A stretch of DNA of 64,000 nucleotides, taken from Desulfurococcales archaeon. Its GTDB lineage: Archaea > Thermoproteota > Thermoprotei_A > Sulfolobales > WAQK01. The stretch's first letter is position 1. Each line of letters begins with the position of its first letter. The position numbers and the translations under genes were made by a program. Under the pieces are notes generated by a model. That model was not told the DNA's origin. It did no database searches and saw nothing but the letters and a program-made list of their open reading frames with translations. The DNA lies in the NCBI GenBank assembly GCA_027083135.1, contig JALWQH010000052.1, positions 43,591-107,590 of the forward strand. The letters run 5' to 3'. This document shows, piece after piece, positions 38,135 through 47,857 of the stretch.

Positions 38135-38734
38135 CTATGGAGACTTTGATTGATGTTTAAATGGCATCTGGCTTATGAGGATCTCCACGTATTTCTCTGC
38201 AGGGATATCGGGGGGAGGTCTGAGCACATAGCAGAGGAGGGCTCCGAAAAATGATCTTATAGCCACCCTATATCTGGGATCAGCTGATCCGAAAACCCTT
38301 GCTGCTACGCTTTGCACACGCTCCCTGCATATCTTCCTAACCTCCTCCCTTATGCGGGGGTAAACTGTCTCAGATGATAATGTGTGGAAAAGCAGGTTCT
38401 TGAGGACCTCGTCCCTATATTTGTCCAGGTATCCTCTGCCTATGCATCTAAGCAGCTCTGCGCCCTTCAGCTCTCTGCTAAGGCATTCTTCTATTATGTC
38501 GGCGGGCAGGCTTCTATGAGCAACCTCAAGTATCAGCTCATCCTTGCTTCTAAAATACCAGAATACCAGTCCCTTTGACACGTCTGCCTCCATGGCTATG
38601 AGCCTTACAGGGGCCCTGAAGAAACCGTACTTTGAGAAGACATGCATGGATGCCTTAATGATTTTTTCACGCACCTCTTCACTATAACTCGTCTCCCTGC
38701 CTTCTCTTCCAGGCTGTACCTCTGTTCTCCTCAT
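38135..38734 (-). CDS. TetR-family transcriptional regulator
   Basis: REKIIKASMHVFSKYGFFRAPVRLIAMEADVSKGLVFWYFRSKDELI helix-turn-helix. Confidence 0.9.
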   Translation of the reverse strand: MRRTEVQPGREGRETSYSEEVREKIIKASMHVFSKYGFFRAPVRLIAMEADVSKGLVFWYFRSKDELILEVAHRSLPADIIEECLSRELKGAELLRCIGRGYLDKYRDEVLKNLLFHTLSSETVYPRIREEVRKICRERVQSVAARVFGSADPRYRVAIRSFFGALLCYVLRPPPDIPAEKYVEILISQMPFKHQSKSP

Positions 38735-38800
38735 ACTACCACCAATACGTGTTGGGAAAATATTTGCGGTGGGATGGTATTATTCGTTGCCTGCATCCCC

Positions 38801-39925
38801 CTAGGAGCCATTAGAATGCTTCAGGATCCTGTGGATCAATGGGGCTGCAGCTATGTAGGCTATGGCTATCACGGGCTGTATTGCAGGCACCAGTGCTGCG
38901 GGAAGCGCTGCTGCGGGTCCTATGGCCATTACAGCCATGGCTGCCGCCACGCTTTCATTTTTCGTCATAGCTATGAACACTATTCCCATGTGGTCCTCGT
39001 ATCTCATCCTGATAGCCTTGCTGAGCGCTAGGAGCAGCGATATTACTATGCCGTATACTACGAGCTGGGCTCCTATTATGTCTGCAGCTATTACGGGCTT
39101 CTTCACGAGTAGTCCAGCCTTGTTTGCAATCAGCATGAATATTAGTATCAGCATGAACAGCATGGTTGCTAGGGAGAGGTAGGGTTTGAGGCTTCTGCTT
39201 ATCCTGCCCTCAATGCATTCCACAGCGTCTTCTAGGCGACTTATGAAGTCCTCTATTCCGTCGACGAATGGTATGTTTTTACAAGGCATTTCAACCTCCT
39301 TAGATTTAAGCAGTATTCTGGCCCTCCGCTTCACCATATAGTACCTGGTAAGCTGGCCTAGAATAAAAGGCGTCACCAAGGCTATTGTGACTGATTCCGC
39401 CAGCAGGCTTACAGGAATACTCACTGACACGCTGGTAGCGTAGAAGCCGACATAGAGGGGTGCGGCGACGACTGCTCCTATAATGCTGAGTATTGCCAGC
39501 ACTGTTGCAAGCTCAACATTGCCTTCAGCCAGCATCACGTAGGCTATTGAGGCGCTTGAAGCTGGAACAGCATTAGCTGCGACGAATCCTATTCCAACCT
39601 CCCTGTGCCCAATGTAGCCTGCCGCGAACATGGCTACTAGGGGGGCTACGAGGAATACTAGGAGCAGGCCTATAGTAGTCTCCCAAACCTTCACCCTAAG
39701 CTCCGAGCCCATCTTCTCAGCTCTAAGCTGAATCATAGAGGGATACAGTGTTGCCACAGCTAGTGATAGTATAAGCATCTTCACCTGCTGTATATGGGCC
39801 TTGAAGAACCAGGCATAATGATAGCCTATAGGTATAGCCACCACTATGTCCAGCAGCACGTATAGCAATAGGTATTCTCTGAGGTGGGATGCAAGCCTCA
39901 GCGTTCTTTCCCCCACACTACTCAC
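38801..39925 (-). CDS. Bile acid:sodium symporter/ACR3-like transporter (BASS superfamily)
   Basis: About 10 TM helices, MTKNESVAAAMAVMAIGP and NAVPASSASIAYVMLAEGN motifs. Confidence 0.75.
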   Translation of the reverse strand: MSSVGERTLRLASHLREYLLLYVLLDIVVAIPIGYHYAWFFKAHIQQVKMLILSLAVATLYPSMIQLRAEKMGSELRVKVWETTIGLLLVFLVAPLVAMFAAGYIGHREVGIGFVAANAVPASSASIAYVMLAEGNVELATVLAILSIIGAVVAAPLYVGFYATSVSVSIPVSLLAESVTIALVTPFILGQLTRYYMVKRRARILLKSKEVEMPCKNIPFVDGIEDFISRLEDAVECIEGRISRSLKPYLSLATMLFMLILIFMLIANKAGLLVKKPVIAADIIGAQLVVYGIVISLLLALSKAIRMRYEDHMGIVFIAMTKNESVAAAMAVMAIGPAAALPAALVPAIQPVIAIAYIAAAPLIHRILKHSNGS

Positions 39926-39960
39926 CCATTCCGTATCAAAAGCTCAGGAGTTATAAATTT

Positions 39961-39975
39961 ACCGACTGGTCAGTC
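39961..39975. promoter_or_regulatory. Candidate TetR-type operator upstream of the BASS transporter
   Basis: ACCGACTGGTCAGTC with IR GACTG-GT-CAGTC, next to a TATA-like aaatttataa on the minus strand. Confidence 0.5.
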
Positions 39976-40056
39976 AAACCATATGGTCAATACTGGGATA
40001 AGGGTTTTGAGGGGGCTCTGCTCAAAATGCCTGGCAGGGATATGTGGGGCTAGGGC

Positions 40057-42630
40057 TTGGCTGAAACCAGGGTCTACATGGTCTTCCCCGTTGGCTATGC
40101 TCATATAGATAGTGAGTGGCTGTGGGGGTTGGAGGAGGCGCTTGAAGCCTGCAGGCTCACTTTCGAGAACACGCTGAGATTGATGGGGAAGCATGACTTC
40201 ATCTTCGCTGAGGGCTCCTCCCTATACTACGAGTTCCTGGAGAAACGTTACCCTAGTATTTATGGTAGGGTATTGGAGGAGGCGCGTAAGGGGCGTTGGA
40301 GGATCTCCGCTGCCTCCTACCTGGAGTTTGATGCTAATATGCCGTCAGGCGAGTCTCTGCTGAGGCATCTCCTCTATGGTTCAATGTACTTTAATAGGCG
40401 TGGCCTTTCAGCCCAGGTGTTCTTCCTACCTGACTCCTTCGGCTTTCCAGCCACTCTCCCTAAGATCCTGGCAGGCTTCGGGGTTAGATTCTTCGCCACA
40501 TATAAGCTGAGCTGGAATGACACCAATGAGCCACGCTATAATGCCTTCCTATGGCGTAGTCCTGGAGGATACGAGGTGCTGGCATACTTGCTGCCTGGAA
40601 GCTATAGCGACTATCTGTCAAGCATTAGGAGGATACTCTTGAACATTCATACGCAGGTGAAGAAGCAGGGGATACCGGTGGTTCTCCAGGTCTTTGGAAG
40701 AGGGGATCATGGGGGAGGCCCCGAGGAGGAGGAGCTCCTCAACTTAGAGGAGTGGCGTGGGAGACATTCGTCCCTCCTAAACATCACTAGGGGTGGCATG
40801 GAGGAGTTCTTCAAGTATCTTGACAAGCATCGCGGCAGGCTGCCAGTCATAAATGATGAGCTGTACCTGGAGTTTCACCGCGGGGCCTTCACTACAGGTA
40901 GGCTGGCTAAAAAGCTGAACAGGCTTAATGAGAGCCTAGTATTAGAGGCTGAGAAGCTCTTCTCCCTTCTTGAAACCCTAGGCTGGGCTGAATACCCTGA
41001 GGACAGGCTGCATGGAATCTGGGAGATGATCCTGGTTAGCCAGGGCCATGATGCACTCCCAGCAACAGTGACAAGGGGCGTCTATGGTAATGTTGTTCGA
41101 AGGGGGGTAGAGTCATACAGGTTGCTGTTAAACATTATTCACAGAGGCTTAGAGGAGGCGGCAGGGAAAACCTGCTCCAAGTACATTGTCTTCAATCCTC
41201 ACAGCTGGAGTTCCTCCACTTACATAAGGGTTAAAGAAAGGCTTAGCGGGATCCACCAGGAGCTGGGCGACGGTTCAAGCCTAGTCTACGTGGATAATAT
41301 GCCTCCACTGGGATTCAAGGCTTATAGAGAGCCTGGAGACAAGCCTAGAGGCAAAGTGAGGGCCTGGAGGAGCGGGGAAAACTATGTGCTTGAAAACGAG
41401 CATATAAGGGCAATTATCTCAGCCAGTAAGGGGTGGATTACAAGCATATATGATAAGGCTAATGAACGCGAGGTTTTAAGGGGTCCTATTAGGCTGCGGG
41501 TGATGTGGGACTACCCGACGCCGCTTAGATGGTCGGCTGCACCTGCAGTCCTCTTTGATGCATGGGAAGCCTACTATAATGAGGGTTTAAACAAGTATTT
41601 CCACAGGGATTTAAAGGCTTATAGAAGCTTCATCTCTGAGAAAGGGCCTCTCTACGCCTCCATCACCATGATGTACAGGTATAGGCAGCCTCTCGCAGGG
41701 AGCTCGGTATTCGAGGTAGAGGCAGGATTATATGCTGGTAAGCCCTACCTGGAGCTCAGGTTCAAGGCTTATTGGAGGGCGCGTCACAGGTTCTTGAAGC
41801 TCCTAATACCCCTTAATACTGGTTCAAAGGAAGCCTTGTTTGAAACACCTTACGGTGCTGTGAGGAGGATGGATTCATGCCTAACCCGTAACCCTGTTAA
41901 TAAGGCTAGATACGAGGTCTGCGGGCATAGATGGGTTGATGTATCAGACAGGGATCATGGTACCGCGGTGATTAACGACTCAATATACGGGTTCAGCTGG
42001 TGTAACAGGGTGCTGGGAGTAAGCCTGCTGAGGGCCCCCACCCCTCCCGAGAGAGAAGTATTAATGAGACTGGTAGAGGAGAACAAGAAGATGCAGGCAG
42101 AGTTCAGGGATATTAGCCTGCGACGCTCAGGTAAGGCTAGGAGGCTTGCATTAGCCATCACATTATGGCTCCAGTCAGCCGTCCGAGAGCTTCTATATTC
42201 AAGTAAGCTTAAACCAGTAGACCAGGGCTACCATACAGCCACTATATGGATATACCCCCATAGAGGAGACTACGTTAAAGGAGAAGTCGCTACGTACGCA
42301 GCAGAACTCAATACACCCTATATAATGCATAGGCATGAGGGCTACATGAATGGAGTTAACGAGGGGTTCAGTCTTCTTGAAGTTAAGCCTAGTCACGTTC
42401 AACTCGTAGCGGTAAAGCCATGTGAACACATGAAATGCCTTGCAGCAAGATTGTTTAATACATCATACAAGAGCCTCAGAGCACAGATAATATTAACTGG
42501 GAAAATTAGGAGTATTCAGGAAGCCAGTCATGCTGAGACACCCGTAAGAAAGCCCCAAGTATTGAAAGGAGAAACTTTCACCATGGAATTCAAGCCCTAT
42601 GAAGTTAAGACCATTCTATTGCGGTTATAG
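40057..42630 (+). CDS. GH38 alpha-mannosidase-like glycoside hydrolase
   Basis: GYAHIDSEWLWGLEEAL, FFLPDSFGFPATLPKIL, WEMILVSQGHDALPATV. Confidence 0.88.
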   Translation: MAETRVYMVFPVGYAHIDSEWLWGLEEALEACRLTFENTLRLMGKHDFIFAEGSSLYYEFLEKRYPSIYGRVLEEARKGRWRISAASYLEFDANMPSGESLLRHLLYGSMYFNRRGLSAQVFFLPDSFGFPATLPKILAGFGVRFFATYKLSWNDTNEPRYNAFLWRSPGGYEVLAYLLPGSYSDYLSSIRRILLNIHTQVKKQGIPVVLQVFGRGDHGGGPEEEELLNLEEWRGRHSSLLNITRGGMEEFFKYLDKHRGRLPVINDELYLEFHRGAFTTGRLAKKLNRLNESLVLEAEKLFSLLETLGWAEYPEDRLHGIWEMILVSQGHDALPATVTRGVYGNVVRRGVESYRLLLNIIHRGLEEAAGKTCSKYIVFNPHSWSSSTYIRVKERLSGIHQELGDGSSLVYVDNMPPLGFKAYREPGDKPRGKVRAWRSGENYVLENEHIRAIISASKGWITSIYDKANEREVLRGPIRLRVMWDYPTPLRWSAAPAVLFDAWEAYYNEGLNKYFHRDLKAYRSFISEKGPLYASITMMYRYRQPLAGSSVFEVEAGLYAGKPYLELRFKAYWRARHRFLKLLIPLNTGSKEALFETPYGAVRRMDSCLTRNPVNKARYEVCGHRWVDVSDRDHGTAVINDSIYGFSWCNRVLGVSLLRAPTPPEREVLMRLVEENKKMQAEFRDISLRRSGKARRLALAITLWLQSAVRELLYSSKLKPVDQGYHTATIWIYPHRGDYVKGEVATYAAELNTPYIMHRHEGYMNGVNEGFSLLEVKPSHVQLVAVKPCEHMKCLAARLFNTSYKSLRAQIILTGKIRSIQEASHAETPVRKPQVLKGETFTMEFKPYEVKTILLRL

Positions 42631-42733
42631 TTTTAAAGCAGACATCAACAAATTATTATTGAGAAAGTATCTATCCCTGCCAAATTCTCCAAGATTCTAT
42701 GCGGGCGTGTGTTGCATGAAGAGAATAAGGTTC

Positions 42734-45205
42734 TCAGAAGGATCTTCTGAATAGGACAGGGCCTTCGAATATCCTATAAACCATTATTTTCACAGCATCA
42801 CTTATCGCGAACCATAGGAGAGCATATGCCCATATGAAGCCTGCAACCCATAGAGGTATAGGCGTAACTAGTCCTATTCCTAGAATAGCAACAGCCGTTG
42901 CCGCAATCTTAGTTATAACTGCTGCTGAGAGTAGCCATTTCCCAGGCCTTATGCTCCAGAAGGGGCCTTTCGTCCTGGTTACAAATATTGTGAGGTGCCC
43001 TGCTACTGCTAGTTTCAGAAATATGAATGTCTGCAATGCTGCTAGATGCTTGCTTGGAGAAAAGCCGAACACTGCTATGCCTATATATAATGCTAAGAAA
43101 CTACTTACCAGTCCTGTTAGACCTATTGCCGTGGAAAGGGCTAAGACATGCGGTATATTCCATTTTTCAGGCCTCTTACTTATCTTAACATTATCGTAGG
43201 CTATGGCAAGTATCGGCAGGTCGTTGAGAAGCGCAAGCAGTATTATCATTACGGGAGTTATCGGATAAAAATTGAAGGCCAGTATAGCGAATGTTATGAA
43301 GAACAGTATCCTTATCGTCTCTGTTATTCTGTAGATAACGTAGCTGTACATTCTCCTAAAAGTCTCTCTAGCAGCCACTATGGCGTCTTTGATGACTGAG
43401 ATCCCCTGTGCAAGCAGCGCTATGTCGGAGGCAGCTCTAGCTGCATCTGTTGCGCCTGCGACAGCTATGCCTACATCAGCTTTTTTCAACGCTGGGGCAT
43501 CATTGACGCCATCCCCTGTCATAGCTACAGCGTGCCCCGCTCTTTGCAGGGCATCTACGATCATGTACTTATGCTCAGGCATAACCTCGGCAAAGCCATC
43601 GGCCTCTTCGATCATTCTTGTCTGCTCGCTTATATGCGCCTTCCTAAGCTCATCAGCCGTATAGATCCTGCTGCCTATGCCTACAAGCCTCCCTATTTCT
43701 CTTGCTATAGCTACATGGTCCCCTGTTATCATTTTCACCTTAATGCCCATCTTCTTTATCTCTCTGATAGTCTTAGCAGCATCTTTCCTTGGAGGATCAT
43801 AGAGTGGCACTAAGCCAAGATATACCCACCTGTCTCCATATGTCCTGGCTACACCGATCATCCTATATCCTCTTTCAGCATACTTATCAACGATTGCAGA
43901 GACCTTTTCGGCCAGCTTCTCTGAGGCTCCTGTAAGGCTGAGTATTACTTGAGGAGCACCCTTAGCCACCCTGAACTCCTCGCCTTTAGGTGATCTGACT
44001 CGAGCCTCAGTTCTCTTGGTTTCAGGGTCAAAGGGCTTGAATTTTATTTGCTTATACTCTGCATACTTCTCTTTTAATCCATATTTACCGAGCGCCTCCA
44101 GGACGGCCAGGTCTATGGGATCCTTGTCCTCCTCTCTTGAAGCAAGCGCGGCATATAGTATCACATCCTCTATCCTAAGCCCTTCAGCCAGAGGTTCGGG
44201 ATCAATTATTGTAAGCTTATTTACAGTTATAGTTCCAGTCTTATCAGCACATAGGGTATCTACCCCAGCTAGCTCTTCAATGGCCACTAACTTAGTGACT
44301 ATTGCCTGCCGTCTAGCAAGCTCGTAAGCTCCTATAGCCATGGTTATGGAGAGTACTGCAGGCAATGCTGCAGGAATAGCTGCAACAACTAGTATTAGGG
44401 AGAACTTGGTTAACTCGATTATATTCATCCCTCTACGTATTTCTACCAGGACTACTAGGGAAACAAGGATCAATGTTAACAATATCAGGTAGTCTCCGAT
44501 CCTAAGGATCAGTTTTTGATACTTGCTAATGGTCCTAGCCTTCTCCACAAGTTCCACTGTTCTACCAAAATACGTGTTTAACCCTGTAGCCACGACAATG
44601 CCTGTCATCTCACCTCTCTTGACCAGTGTCCCAGCATAAGCGACATCGCCTACCTTCTTCTCAACGGGTATCGATTCACCTGTTACGACAGACTCATCTA
44701 TCATTGCATATTCTCCTTCAACAAGTTTAACATCCGCGGGCACTATGTCCCCAAGCCGTATCCTAACAACATCTCCTGGAACCAGTTCCTTTGCTGGAGC
44801 AGTAATCCACCTACCATCCCTCAGGATCCTTGTGGTGAGTGATAGCTTCTTCTTAAGATAGCTGATGATGTTTTCCGCCTTGTGCTCCTGCCAGAAGCCT
44901 ACAATACCATTAACCAATAGGAGGGCAAGGATCATGGAGAAATCTACCCAGTGCCTAATAGCCACTGAGAGAATTGCCGCTGCCTCAATCATCCAGGGTA
45001 TAGGCCCCCAAAAATAGCCTAGAAACCTGACTATAGGGTTAACCTTTTTCTCAGGGATCTCATTGGGCCCGATTTCTTTAAGCCTCTCAACGGCATCCTT
45101 GGAAGAAAGCCCTGATTCAAGTGATGTGCATAGCCTGCTGATAACATCGTTAATGCTCAGCTTCTCAGCTTCATCGGCCCTAATGTACCGGGCTTCACAT
45201 TCCAC
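42734..45205 (-). CDS. P-type (P3A) plasma-membrane H+-ATPase
   Basis: DESVVTGESIPVEK, DTLCADKTGTITVNKLT, KMITGDHVAIAREI, MTGDGVNDAPALKKADVGIAV. Confidence 0.95.
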   Translation of the reverse strand: MECEARYIRADEAEKLSINDVISRLCTSLESGLSSKDAVERLKEIGPNEIPEKKVNPIVRFLGYFWGPIPWMIEAAAILSVAIRHWVDFSMILALLLVNGIVGFWQEHKAENIISYLKKKLSLTTRILRDGRWITAPAKELVPGDVVRIRLGDIVPADVKLVEGEYAMIDESVVTGESIPVEKKVGDVAYAGTLVKRGEMTGIVVATGLNTYFGRTVELVEKARTISKYQKLILRIGDYLILLTLILVSLVVLVEIRRGMNIIELTKFSLILVVAAIPAALPAVLSITMAIGAYELARRQAIVTKLVAIEELAGVDTLCADKTGTITVNKLTIIDPEPLAEGLRIEDVILYAALASREEDKDPIDLAVLEALGKYGLKEKYAEYKQIKFKPFDPETKRTEARVRSPKGEEFRVAKGAPQVILSLTGASEKLAEKVSAIVDKYAERGYRMIGVARTYGDRWVYLGLVPLYDPPRKDAAKTIREIKKMGIKVKMITGDHVAIAREIGRLVGIGSRIYTADELRKAHISEQTRMIEEADGFAEVMPEHKYMIVDALQRAGHAVAMTGDGVNDAPALKKADVGIAVAGATDAARAASDIALLAQGISVIKDAIVAARETFRRMYSYVIYRITETIRILFFITFAILAFNFYPITPVMIILLALLNDLPILAIAYDNVKISKRPEKWNIPHVLALSTAIGLTGLVSSFLALYIGIAVFGFSPSKHLAALQTFIFLKLAVAGHLTIFVTRTKGPFWSIRPGKWLLSAAVITKIAATAVAILGIGLVTPIPLWVAGFIWAYALLWFAISDAVKIMVYRIFEGPVLFRRSF

Positions 45206-45353
45206 TAGCTCCCACCATGGTATACTGGTATCAGCTAGGCTTAGCGATCATTATCTTCGACAGAATCCATCTCAGCAATCATTAATTAACCGATCGCAAC
45301 TAGCATTTAATAAGCCTGCATAAAAATGAGCATCACCATACGGGTGCCCAGTA

Positions 45354-45677
45354 GTGGTCTGGAACATAATAATCTTCAAACAGCGGCTATCCTCCACGTT
45401 AAACAGGCTAAGGGAAGCTTATGGGATAACATGTAACCTCTCCGTCGAGGAGCTTACAAGCTATCTGGAAGCTCCCTCCTACGAGGATGATACGCTGAGC
45501 ATGGCTGAGATTCTAGGCGATGAACTCCTACTTCTACATGAGGTTGCAGAAGCCTGTATTCTCAAAGCGCAGGGCTATGCTATAAGCAGGAATACTGTGA
45601 TATCAGCCTATCCTGCCACATACGGGGCACACTTATCGGCTATGGAGGTGGAGTTGGAGGAGGCAACAGGGATATGA
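45354..45677 (+). CDS. Conserved hypothetical protein (possible N-terminal part of a split gene)
   Basis: ORF with coding-like composition; ATGA overlap with a short downstream ORF. Confidence 0.55.
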   Translation: MVWNIIIFKQRLSSTLNRLREAYGITCNLSVEELTSYLEAPSYEDDTLSMAEILGDELLLLHEVAEACILKAQGYAISRNTVISAYPATYGAHLSAMEVELEEATGI

Positions 45678-45790
45678 GGTGTAGGGATCTGGCTAGCTAT
45701 CTGGAGGACCCAATGCTTCCTGGAGAATTAAGGCCAAAGGTATATAGCTTGCTAGAGAAATACTGCCATTCCTCTGGGAAACAAGCATAA
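45674..45790 (+). CDS. 38-aa ORF MRCRDLASYLEDPMLPGELRPKVYSLLEKYCHSSGKQA, coupled to 45354-45677
   Basis: Read by hand; ATGA overlap, alternative frame continuing protein-like sequence. Confidence 0.45.
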   Translation: MRCRDLASYLEDPMLPGELRPKVYSLLEKYCHSSGKQA

Positions 45791-45900
45791 GGGCCTTCAT
45801 GGCCGAGATTAGTATTAATTAGGCAAAATGCGTGGAATCATGACCTCCGAACTAATGTTCCTACAAGAAGCATTATTTTCGCAAAACATTTTTAAACAGT

Positions 45901-46491
45901 GTGATGCCGGATGTTAGGAGGTGTTGCATAACGGCTAAGCCTAGACCTATGACTAGGCAGGCGCTTCTCTCGGCCTTTGCCGGGGAATCGATGGCGCATA
46001 TGCGGTACCTGGTGTTCGCTGACAGGGCTGACCGTGAGGGCTACCCTAGTGTTGCAAGACTATTCAGGGCTGTGGCATATGCGGAGCAGGTACATGCTGG
46101 AAACCATTACAACAGGCTTAAAGAGTTCGATGAGGATGCTGAAGTATATGCAGGGACCCCCCTGGGGCCTGGAAACACTTCTAAGAACCTCTCACTAGCC
46201 ATAAGGGGCGAAGAGTTTGAGGTTGAGGAGATGTATCCCGCATACATAGCAGTGGCTGAAGCTCAGGGAGACAGGACCTCGGCAACCAGCTTCAAATGGG
46301 CTCTGGAGGCAGAGAAGATACATGCAGAGATATTCAAGGAGGCTAAGAAACATGTGGATAAAGGTGAAGACATGCCTCTTACGGGCAAGATATGGATATG
46401 TCCTGTATGCGGATACACGTATATAGGATCCAGGCCTCCTGAAAGATGCCCTATCTGCGGTGCCCCGGGAGAGAAGTTTACGGGCTTCTAG
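45901..46491 (+). CDS. Rubrerythrin
   Basis: Ferritin-like diiron motifs and C-terminal rubredoxin-like CPVCGYTYIGSRPPERCPICGAP. Confidence 0.95.
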   Translation: MMPDVRRCCITAKPRPMTRQALLSAFAGESMAHMRYLVFADRADREGYPSVARLFRAVAYAEQVHAGNHYNRLKEFDEDAEVYAGTPLGPGNTSKNLSLAIRGEEFEVEEMYPAYIAVAEAQGDRTSATSFKWALEAEKIHAEIFKEAKKHVDKGEDMPLTGKIWICPVCGYTYIGSRPPERCPICGAPGEKFTGF

Positions 46492-46526
46492 GCCCTAGCG
46501 CCAAATATTTTCAACCTAGATGAACT

Positions 46527-46561
46527 TTCTCCAGGGCCTTCAGTCTGAAGGCCCTGGAGAA
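46527..46561. repeat. Perfect 35-bp hairpin palindrome (17-bp arms, 1-nt centre) between convergent genes
   Basis: TTCTCCAGGGCCTTCAG-T-CTGAAGGCCCTGGAGAA. Confidence 0.95.
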
Positions 46562-46623
46562 GCTTCCACCTATAGCTCTTGCAGGAAACACCACGATATT
46601 GTTTCTACTAGGGCTTCCACGCT

Positions 46624-47646
46624 CTAGGTTAGCCTCATTGACGCCTTCTCGTAGATCGGGTCAAGAAACCTGTAGTTCTTTATTATGGATAGTCTTTCCA
46701 GCCTCCGAATAGTCCTGGTCAAGGAGGCTTTAGGTATGGATTCCCCCTCCTTCTCCTCTATATAGCTGCGGATTGCACTCCATGAGCGGGCCCCGCTTGA
46801 AACAGCTTTGAGTATAAACTTCTCCCTTCTGCTAAGCGTGCCTAGCTCCTTAAGGGCTAGTTGGACAGCGATCTCCACTATCCTATCAGTATTTTTATCC
46901 CCGTTGATGTATGATCTGCCGAAGAAAACAAGCCATCCTACTATTCCGTCGAATAGCTCTACTGCCTCCTCAAGTATGCTTTCATCCACCATGATTCCTG
47001 CCTCCCGGAATCCCTTCTCAAGGAACTCCATTGACAGTCCCCTACTGAACCTGCTGACTTCGAGCTCGGCAGCATATCTCCCATAAAGAGGTGATTCAGG
47101 GTTCCCTATGCCTAGGAAGCCTCTCAGTAGGCCTATCTCTGAGCCTGTTAATACTACTGATATGTTGTCTAGGTTATCATAAACGTATGCAAGAGTATCC
47201 CTCATCTCGACTAGTAGGGGTGGCCTAAGCCTCTGAGCCTCATCGAAAACCACGGTAATTCTCTTACCAGCCTTGTTAAGCTCCTCTAGGAGGCCTAACA
47301 TACTTATAGAATCTCTCCCCCTCCACTTAAACTCCACCCCAACGCCTGTGATTCTAATACCTCTTATTCCCTGTAAAATCTCCTTTAACCCGCCTAAAGA
47401 TCCCGAAAGGCCTTTACTAAGAGCCCTATATAGATCAGCTTCCCTTCTAACCCCCCTCATATCAACATATATGCCTGTTCGATCGCTTAGAAACGACTTA
47501 ACGAGGGATGTCTTTCCTATCCTCCTAATCCCTAAGACAAGGATAAGCGGCTCACCCGCCTCTACATGCTGCTCGAGGAACGCTAATTCCCGCTCCCTGT
47601 CGAATAGTTCATCCCTACTGCACTTAGGCCTAGGATCAAAGAGCAT
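46624..47646 (-). CDS. Archaeal AAA ATPase (PF01637-like)
   Basis: FDRERELAFLEQHV, VLGIRRIGKTSLVKSFL Walker A, VVFDEAQRL Walker B, C-terminal wHTH-like region. Confidence 0.88.
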   Translation of the reverse strand: MLFDPRPKCSRDELFDRERELAFLEQHVEAGEPLILVLGIRRIGKTSLVKSFLSDRTGIYVDMRGVRREADLYRALSKGLSGSLGGLKEILQGIRGIRITGVGVEFKWRGRDSISMLGLLEELNKAGKRITVVFDEAQRLRPPLLVEMRDTLAYVYDNLDNISVVLTGSEIGLLRGFLGIGNPESPLYGRYAAELEVSRFSRGLSMEFLEKGFREAGIMVDESILEEAVELFDGIVGWLVFFGRSYINGDKNTDRIVEIAVQLALKELGTLSRREKFILKAVSSGARSWSAIRSYIEEKEGESIPKASLTRTIRRLERLSIIKNYRFLDPIYEKASMRLT

Positions 47647-47647
47647 G

Positions 47648-47680
47648 GTTCCGCCTCGAAACCAAGTTCCGCCTCGAAAC
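47648..47680. repeat. Two 15-bp tandem repeats (18-bp period) at the AAA ATPase start
   Basis: gttccgcctcgaaac-caa-gttccgcctcgaaac. Confidence 0.9.
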
Positions 47681-47857
47681 TAATAAAGCCATATGCTTTG
47701 TCTTATCAGAAGCAGTTCTAATAGTCCGCTGGCCAGTCTCACTGTAGGGATGAGGATTCTGCTCAAACACGTTAAAACACGTGTACTATAGAGGCCATTA
47801 GGATTGCCGTATAGTTATTATCTTTGTTCACATGCTCCACAGGCATAGGGGATTTCT

